DNA of 64,000 bases from Ascarosepion bandense (taxonomy: Eukaryota > Mollusca > Cephalopoda > Sepiida > Sepiidae): contig JBBBDQ010001456.1 in NCBI GenBank assembly GCA_037127315.1, positions 165,001-229,000 of the forward strand, read 5' to 3'. The notes beneath the pieces were generated by a model. That model made no database searches. It was given only the letters and a program-made list of their open reading frames with translations, and was not told the origin of the DNA. Each line of letters starts with the position of its first letter. Positions within the stretch are counted from its first letter, which is position 1. Positions 56,895 to 64,000 of the stretch are shown in pieces. Both the position numbers and the translations under genes were made by a program.

Positions 56895-59120
56895 AATCTG
56901 GAGGCATGCCTATTCAAAACAACCTTTATGTGGTTTTATAGGAACAATTGAATCAAATCAAACATGTATCCAGTGATACCATAGCCAGTACACAGAAGGC
57001 TAGTGTGTCAGACCCTATCAAATGCCTTGGAGTTATCCAGGCAAAAGCTTGAGCTTCACCATTTTTATTGAGAGCTCGGTATATGTATTTATTGATGGTT
57101 ATTAGCATATCAGCAGTAGCCCAGACAAAGCGTAAGCTGTACTGTCTGTCAGGATATAGGTAATGGAGGGTGAGATGTTGAACTATTTCAGCATTGATGA
57201 TAGCCTCAAACACTTTGTTAGAGGGGCTTGAGGGTTCTCTGGAGTTCTTAAATACAGCTACCATATAATAGGACTTCCAGCAGACAGGCAGTAATAATAG
57301 TTTTAGAGGCACACTTTTTCAAGACAGTGATCAGGATTCTCTCACCTCTGCTTGTCTTATGTGGGTCAAGCTTTGAAGTTACATTAAAGATCAGAGATGG
57401 GGTTATGTAAACATTCCTCAGTTGAGCCTCAGTTCTAGGAGAGAAATCGAGTGCAGATACTTCAGACAAATCAAATATGAAGTTGGAGGAGAATCTGCAA
57501 GCAAAGCACTCGGCCTTGTCCACCGTGGCTATAAGGACCTTAAATTTATTGATTAAAGGAGGGATGGGGGGGTTGCTGTTGTTCAACAGACTTTTTCAGA
57601 GTTGACAATAGTCTTTGAAGCCAAACTTGCTTCATTTTATCAGCAAACAACAGCTTAGCATCATTCAAGATCCTCTTACACTCATTACCAGCAGAGGCAA
57701 ATCGGCATCTATATTGGTCAGATGTGTGGCTTCAATATAGCCAGAAGAAGTGATGCCTGTGGGCTATTGCAAGCAAGAGAGAATCAAGGAGACAAATGAG
57801 GTTTAGGACGAAACTTCCTGGCTGAGATGAAAGCATCGATGCTTTCACTCAGGTGGAAACCTCAAAGGTGTAGTTCTCAACAGGGAGGCTAAACACTTTA
57901 TCCCAAGGGATGTCACACAGAAAATCACAGAAGGAATCCCAATCTGCTCTTTGGTAGAAGATTTCTGGTGGGGCTGGAGAGAGATAATAAAGAAAACGAC
58001 AACATGATCAGTTTCCAAGAGGACAAAGCTGCCTGGCTTGGCAGGAATCAGGGATAGTGGTGAAGTAGAGATCTAGCAGAGAAGCATGTCCTGTAGGGAT
58101 ATTGGGGAAATCCGTGGAAAAATCTACCACTAGTGTGAGTGATTGAATAATTGCAATGTTTATGGTATAGATGTCATCAGGATAAGAGGTTTTCAGCCAC
58201 TTGGTATGGTAGGCATTAAAATCATTGAACACAAATATGTTAGTGAATGGGCAGGAGAAAATAGCCTTATCTATATTGTTAGAGACACTGCCTAGCAGGA
58301 AGCAGTTAGAAGGGGAATAGTATAGAAAGAAAAGATATCTAACCGATTTTAGAAGTGAAAGACAGACACACATGTTAAAGTGGTCAAGGGATTCAAGAGA
58401 AGTCACCTTAGTGTGAGGAAGATGTTTGCTAACGTAACTCCCAGACCATGCATATGAACAGTGGAGTTCTTCCTTAAGAGGGAAAGGTAACCTGGAATTG
58501 AGAGATCATAGGAGGGGATTGAGGAGTTTTGTTTCACAAAGCGCCAGTGTGTCAGGGGACTTTTCATAGAGGAAAGATTCCATGCTGAAGAAGTTGGTAC
58601 GCATACCACGGATGTTTGCGAAGGAAATGTTGAGTAGTTTAGATGATTTTTGTTTGGTTGGTTTAGCTTTGCTTCTTGAATTACGATTGCTGATTTTTGT
58701 GGTTTTTGGTGAGGAGAGACCTCAATTAGAGGTGGCAGACAGTCATTGATTGTGATATGTGCAGGAAGGAGGCTGGTACAGACTCCAGTTTAGTGTGGCC
58801 TGGGGGGTTGCCTACTCGAAGTGCTTACAGGAACACCTATCCATGTGCGTCATGGCACTGCAAGAACCCCGATATTATGCAACGCAAGAGCTAGTATCGG
58901 TCTGAAGCAGCAATCAGAAAACTGCCAACCCAGTACCCTCGCCATGAAAAGACACTACCACTCTTCGCACACCTCACAGAAAAATTGCAGGAGCACCAAT
59001 ATTGAAACCTAAGGAGAGGAAGAAAACCAGGAAACACTTCCTAAACAGGGAATGAAGGTTGAGTCTCTACTCCTGTTCAATAAAAGTGGGAGGAGTGTGA
59101 ATAGTAGGGTCTATCTACTC
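56895..59120 (-). mobile_element. LINE-A with 5' end, endonuclease and part of RT
   Basis: The longest LINE-A copy here. It begins (minus strand) at 59120 with the 5' unit gagtagatagac, runs through an untranslated leader, the endonuclease and linker, and stops within the RT at about 56895 (VVLNRHASRFYHVN). Copies 1-3 are 5'-truncated, as LINEs usually are; this one instead lacks its 3' half. An A-run (59121-59130) sits just beyond the 5' end. Confidence 0.88.
56900..58720 (-). pseudogene. LINE-A endonuclease/reverse transcriptase
   Basis: Endonuclease part: KSSKLLNISFANIRGMRTNF near 58640, with the Asn-containing start of APE-type LINE endonucleases, then HMHGLGV, VSLLKSVRYLFFLYY-like, FTNIFVFNDFNAYHTKW (DFN motif) and HASLLDLYFTTIPDSCQ. 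Linker and RT part: FSPRTEAQLRNVYITPSLIF, LDPHKTSRGERI, then FVWATADMLITINKYIYRAL and the DISKAFDRVWH site changed to WITPRHLIGSD. The endonuclease would nick the target and the RT copy the RNA there. Frameshifts near 58405, 57590 and 57250 break the chain. Confidence 0.85.
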
Positions 59121-59130
59121 AAAAAAAAAA

Positions 59131-61626
59131 ATTCAAGTTAAAGAAAATTTACTAAGTTTTAATTTAGTTAAAGTCATAAGATCACTTAATGGTTTAGTAG
59201 AGAATTTGGACCTGTGGTAACATAACAAACAAAAAAGCAAACACAGCACATCATTTGAGATTGGGAACAAAGTGAAAATGATGAATTCCTAGTGATTCCT
59301 ATTTCCGATTTATGTTCATTCAGCTTTTGAAAATCATGTTAATTTAAAATATTTTTCATAGTTTGAGTATAATTTCTTTAGTAATTAGTCAGCATAAAGC
59401 TTTTAAATTTTGGCTTATTCTCACAAAATCATTCATAGTGGAGATTATTTCAACAAAAAAGTACAGACAGCTGATGACACAAAGAATATAAAAGTAATTA
59501 TGAAAGTGTTGTAGAGCAGCTAACACCCCTCCAGTGTCCTCAAAATGGAATGGTGTGTGATCCAAGGTGACTGAAATAAAGACTAATAGCAGTTAGTATT
59601 AGAATTTGGAGAGTCATTGACGATTATATTTGGACTGTGCTCTCTACGACTATGATGACTTAACTTCTCCTCTCTTCTACTTTTTGTTATTCTGTCTTCT
59701 AGTGTTTGTCTTATTTGTATTAATATCCCTTATACTCATCACACATCTTCTTGGTATCATCTTGCCACCTTGGTGATACAACAGAAAGGCAATCTTTATT
59801 TATAATTGTTCATAAGAGTGACAGCCAAGGTGTACTTTTGACCAATTAAGAGTGACAAGCAAGATTGAATTTCAACTAACATTTGAACACTGCCTACTTA
59901 AAAAAATCAATTCATTGAAATAATGCCAACTTGATTGACAACTTACTTTATTGCAATCTAGTTCAAGATATCATTATGGTTAGTAATTAACTAAAGAAAA
60001 GTTTGAGAAAGTAATCTTGAAAAAAGCAATAAATCTCATGAGAAAATGGAATGTTGATTTGGTATTGCTGTTTGGACAAATAGAAAATTGTCAATTAATT
60101 CACTTATTAGAAAATGCTTCTTGCAATTTAATACAAAATTACTGACCAACTGATTCTTAATTTTAGTGAAAAGAAAAGGCACCAAATTAAAAAAAATTAA
60201 TTTCAGTTAAGAAATATAAAATGAAATATTAAATTAAAAAACATAATTAAAATTAAAAGATTAAAAATAAAATTAATATATTAAAACTTAAAACCATAAT
60301 AAAAATAAAATCTTAAAATGTTAAAATAAAATTAATTTTTTTTTAAAATTGAAAATAAAATAAGTGATATAACAGTTGGTTAACAAATCAGCTGAATTTC
60401 AATTATTTGCATTAAAAGGCAGTTGTTAATACAATACATGTTTGATTTAATGCCGTCATTTATAAAATGGTTGGTTGGACAAGGCCTTTTATATCTGAGT
60501 AAATTATTTATTGATCATCTAATATTGAGATAAAGAAATCATTCTATACACCAATGAATTTATTTTATAGCAGTAATAATTATGTATTTTACTTAAGCTT
60601 TCATGCATTCCTTGTTTGTATTGATATCTAAAAGATATATTGTAAAAGCAGTAAGAAATATGTTTTCCAGTTTAAGTTTTAGATTTAGATTTTAGATTTT
60701 AAATTTATTTAATTTTTGAATTAATTGATCTGAAAAGATTAATGTATCTGAATACTTATATACATATGCACAGGTAAGTGTTTGCATACGTATGGAATAT
60801 TTAGAACAATGAAACTAAAGTCATGACGATAAAAGTTTCCCATGGAAGGTGTTCTCAGCTATTATTCATGACAAGCCATTTACATACACGTTTCAGCCCA
60901 GTGTTAGTGTCAGCATTTTCCAGATGTGAATCATTAATTCAAAAAGAACAAAAAAAACTATTACTGTTTTAACATTTTTATATGAATTCTATTTTCTTAA
61001 GATTTTCTATTTTGTGACTTAAACTCCAGGATATATAACTTCTGCAGACATAATATGCATTTGCCAAACATTTCTCCACCAACTTCTGCCATCCTCAAAC
61101 ATTACACAAACTACTTAACAAAAACCCACTAAAAGTAAATTACTGCTGTATTGATAATTTAAGCCAAAATATAAAGAAAATAATAGTAAAATACTTTCTG
61201 TGAACAATACTAATTCCAATGACGAGCCTTCCTGTAATTGCAGTAATAAGAATAATTTGAATGTAAAGGGCTTGACTTCCTAAGGTGATGTATGAGACAA
61301 CAGTCAAAGTAGAGGCATTCCAAATTTGTTTTATATCGAGGCTACTAAAGGAAGTACAAACACAATCACAAATCTTAGTTTAAAATAAGAACTTATGCCT
61401 GAACATATATGAGTTAAAAGACCAGGGCATAAATGTCCAAGTTATTAAGTGGGATATTTTGAGGAAAGCACAAGCTAGGGAAGTAAGATTTGGTGAATTT
61501 GTCAGCAGAAGTGATGTATTTTGCCACAAAAAGACTCTTTTATAATAACACTAAATATGAAAATGTCACATAATAATTACTGTTTAAGTTACATGTTTTG
61601 TGATTGATGATTGGTCAGTTAGGCTT
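59131..61626. other. AT-rich spacer, no gene seen
   Basis: 60180-60360 is almost pure A/T (aaattaaaa words). 60845-60925 on the minus strand (gggctgaaacgtgtatgtaa atgg) vaguely resembles the PLE-2/SINE-2 tail and may be an old relic. Confidence 0.5.
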
Positions 61627-61634
61627 TAATTTGA

Positions 61635-61946
61635 GGATGTGCATTGTGGTACAGTGGATATCGGCTCAGAACGAGAAACCGGGGAGCCGAGTTCGAATTC
61701 CAGTTGAATCCATTGTATTCACTTATGTGCAAATACCCTTGGGAAAGTTATTAATCCGTCTCTTCCTTCCAGTTATGGGTTAAATAGCAGGACAGATTGG
61801 GTTCTATAGCCTTGGTCGGCAACCAGTCTACCGCAGAAAGCAATGGCAACCTACTGCGGGATAATCTTCTGCCCAGTCAGTCATGTCTCTTTCGAGATAT
61901 GATCGCCCAAGCGTGTATCACGTATGGCACTTAACTGACTGACTTA
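61635..61946 (+). mobile_element. SINE-1, best preserved copy
   Basis: Complete tRNA-derived SINE, about 312 bases. Pol III box A TGGTACAGTGG (61647-61657) fits the consensus, as does box B GTTCGAATTC (61691-61700). Then come the body (aatagcaggacagattgggt) and the hairpin tcatgtctc-tttc-gagatatga (61881-61902) and the ttaactgactgact end. Flanked by an exact 8-base target duplication TAATTTGA (61627-61634, 61947-61954). It has no poly-A; the tail is a short ACTG repeat. It encodes no protein and needs a partner reverse transcriptase. Confidence 0.95.
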
Positions 61947-61954
61947 TAATTTGA

Positions 61955-62740
61955 TCAAAACACATGTGTAGGAAATAGTTGTTATGACACCCGAGGAACA
62001 AGTAGAAAAATCTTTATAAATTTAATGTGTTTTGATATTTCATTTTGCTTTATCTGAAATTTTTGGAAAATGAAATAACATGAAAATGTTTTAGTTTTTA
62101 AATTCTATGTTTTACTTTCCTTGGTTGTGTAGCTGACATATATCTTATGATGTTTATATTTATGTATGTATAATTTTTATTTTCATTGGTTGTGTAGATG
62201 TCATGGATAATTTATGGCATTAATGTTTGATTCTTAAAATGGTAACACAGTGTAATTGTGTATTAGAAATTGGATTTATTAGTGCATTTTAATTACATGA
62301 TAAATATGACAAATGTCTGAAACAAATGCATAATACTAGTTTGTATACTTTGTAAATGTTTAGATCTTTATTAGCTTTATGATTATTGGTGATACATTTG
62401 GATTCTTTATTGGTTTTACAACTATTGGTGATATGAAGAAGCAGGTTTGGTGGATATTTATTGTTTGTGGCATATTTATTAATATTCCTTCTAGTTATTT
62501 TCTTCATAATAATTTGTGAGTTTGTTTTTTTTTTTTATAAGATTGCATTTTTAAAATCAAAATTATGACAAACTTTGTTTCTATGGGATAATAACGAATT
62601 TAATGAATTTTGTATACATCAATGAGGATTTTTATTATTATTTAGTAAATAATGGCCCTGATTACTTTGTAATTGAGCTCTTTCATTTTCTGTAACCCAT
62701 AAGCTATTTGAAATGAATTATACTGTTTAATATAGTACAA
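61955..62740. other. spacer, no gene seen
   Basis: AT-rich DNA. The frame at 62289-62507 is Lys/Asn-rich with no known motif. Confidence 0.6.
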
Positions 62741-62780
62741 TTATATATATATATATTTATATATATATATATATATATAA
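62741..62780. repeat. (TA)n microsatellite
   Basis: Sits at the 3' end of the minus-strand SINE-2. Confidence 0.95.
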
Positions 62781-63092
62781 AGCACACCTTAAAACTATAT
62801 TTTTATCATATCTTCTGTCTGAATTTCTGGGATTAGGAGTTATTTCCATGTAGTTATTGTTGTCATAATGTTTTGACCATTGTACCCTCTGGCTTTCTGC
62901 AGGTGTATATTGAATTACCTACAAGGAATTCTGAACTCTTTATTTAATCTATGGAGGTAGACTGTTATTGCTCATCTTTTTCCATTGAGTGCAAGTGTAC
63001 AATGCCCAATCTAGGTATTAAACTTACAACCACTATGTCATCAAATTCACTGACCAACACTTTAATCCACTATACCATTGTATGTAGGACAC
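62781..63092 (-). mobile_element. SINE-2, full length
   Basis: Minus strand. Box A TGGTATAGTGG (63068-63078) fits the Pol III consensus; the box B position holds gtttaatacc (63014-63023), a decayed form. Middle: agattaaataaagagttcag. Tail: cctgcagaaagcc, gtcaaaacattatgacaaca, acagaagatatg, then (TA)n. The tail is the one found on PLE-2 coding copies. Confidence 0.75.
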
Positions 63093-63369
63093 TTTTCTGT
63101 AATCATTAAAACAAGAATGTGAAGAACCCATTATAAAATTTCTGCACCAGCTATGATATATCAAAAGATATTGTGTATTTCAACATTTGGGACAAAAAAG
63201 AAATGTCTATTGAAGAGGCATAATAAGAAAGAAATATCAATCTGAAATTATGAACATGTACATGATAAAAAAAAATACCACTAAAATGTAAATATTGAAA
63301 CTATGAGTATGAACCAAACAAAGACAAATGTTTGGCATGGGGACAGATATGTAAAAAATATAAAAAGAA

Positions 63370-63910
63370 AAATCATTTTCAATTGGTGTGTAAATTCGGA
63401 GTACTGAGAGACAAGAAAATTTCATTGGAGACAAAGAAGAGTGCTGGGCTGGTGTGTGATATCTGACCTTCTGTATGTCAGCCAACGTTGGGTGATCTTT
63501 TCAAGGATGATAGAGAGGCTTGAGGCAGCAGAAATGGGGGTTCTACAGATGAACGCTGAGGATACTATGGACTGAACACATGATCAACGACGAGGTGTTA
63601 GAGAGGATGCAAACAAAAAGGAAACTCATAATTAGCAACTGGCAGAGATAGCTGAGGTTCCTGGGACATATAATGAGGAAAGAGGGCATGGAGAATCTAA
63701 TACCCAAAAGAAGGATAGATGGAAAGAGAGACAGGGCAAAGCAGTGCAAGATATATTTGATAGAATTGCAAATGGATGGCAGGGCAGGGTTTGGGAGAGA
63801 TACCAAGAGGGAACATATTAAGAGTGACAAGGGACAGGGACAAATGGAAGTTCATGATAGCCTACACCCTGAAGGGACACAGCACATGAAGAAAAAGAAA
63901 AAGTGTAAAT
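63370..63910 (+). mobile_element. LINE-B (RTE-like) 3' end
   Basis: Plus-strand C-terminal end: VIFSRMIERLEAAEMGFY, MLRILWTEHMINDEVLERMQ, LRFLGHIMRKEGMENLIPKR, and a tail rich in Arg/Lys. These are the WT/FLGHI.R..G.E blocks of RTE-like LINEs, as at 42960-44170. One or two frameshifts and a stop (at WQR*LRF). It ends in an AG-rich stretch. Confidence 0.75.
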
Positions 63911-64000
63911 TAAAATAGAAAAATATAGTGTCTAAAAAAATGGCAGACACTTTAAAAGGTGAAACTGATCTTTTCTCAGTACAGAAGAATAAGAAAGAAA

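Noticed and set aside
61641..61705. tRNA gene
   Set aside because: Boxes A and B are good, but no cloverleaf or anticodon arm is completed and the sequence continues as a repeated 312-base SINE.
1..64000. CRISPR array, operon or prokaryotic gene cluster
   Set aside because: No regularly spaced repeats with unique spacers and no dense coding; the content is that of an animal genome.

Overview
This window is repeat-dense, AT-rich animal DNA with no confidently identifiable host gene. Its long (TA)n/(TG)n tracts, two tRNA-derived SINE families, several LINE groups, Penelope-like elements (PLEs), mariner derivatives and a Helitron fit a mollusc genome, most likely a cephalopod such as an octopus. 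That assignment is inference from the repeat repertoire; no host protein confirms it. I use local family names: LINE-A (an APE-endonuclease LINE of the jockey/CR1-like group), LINE-B (RTE/BovB-like), LINE-C (LINE with a C-terminal zinc finger), PLE-1/2/3, SINE-1/2 and MAR-1 to MAR-4 (mariner families).

Layout. 0-2.3 kb: a TG/TA minisatellite interleaved with a LINE-A copy. 2.8-4.0 kb: a second LINE-A copy. 4.5-5.2 kb: a Helitron set in a microsatellite. 5.4-8.6 kb: a nest of Penelope-like fragments, including a PLE-1 copy with an intact YRDD motif and a hammerhead ribozyme just upstream of its start codon. 10.6-12.1 kb: a third LINE-A copy. 12.6-15.2 kb: a 0.5-kb direct duplication around an old LINE relic. 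15.3-26.3 kb: PLE, SINE and mariner relics, tandem LINE-A 5'-end units, and an inverted pair of PLE-2 tails. 28-33.7 kb: three mariner copies and a short internally deleted LINE-A derivative. 33.9 kb: the one convincing exon-like segment. 35.5-38.9 kb: PLE-2, SINE-2, a Ty3/Gypsy integrase relic split by SINE-1, and a perfect 18-bp palindrome. 40.8-48.3 kb: mariner, PLE, LINE-B, LINE-A and SINE-1 copies. 49.4-52.6 kb: a MAR-1 copy, PLE-1 pieces including a head-to-head palindrome, a second hammerhead ribozyme and a terminal-inverted-repeat element. 52.7-53.7 kb: LINE-C. 56.9-59.1 kb: the only LINE-A copy keeping its 5' end and endonuclease. 61.6-63.9 kb: a young SINE-1, a SINE-2 and a LINE-B tail.

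The most interesting signals concern how these elements are built. Two hammerhead ribozymes 43 kb apart differ only by changes that keep base pairing. SINE-2 appears to share its 3' tail with a Penelope-like element rather than with a LINE. LINE-A has produced short elements joining 5'-end units directly to a 3' tail. SINE-1 carries a conserved hairpin kept intact by G-U pairing. Most stretches between elements are AT-rich with no recognisable coding content.
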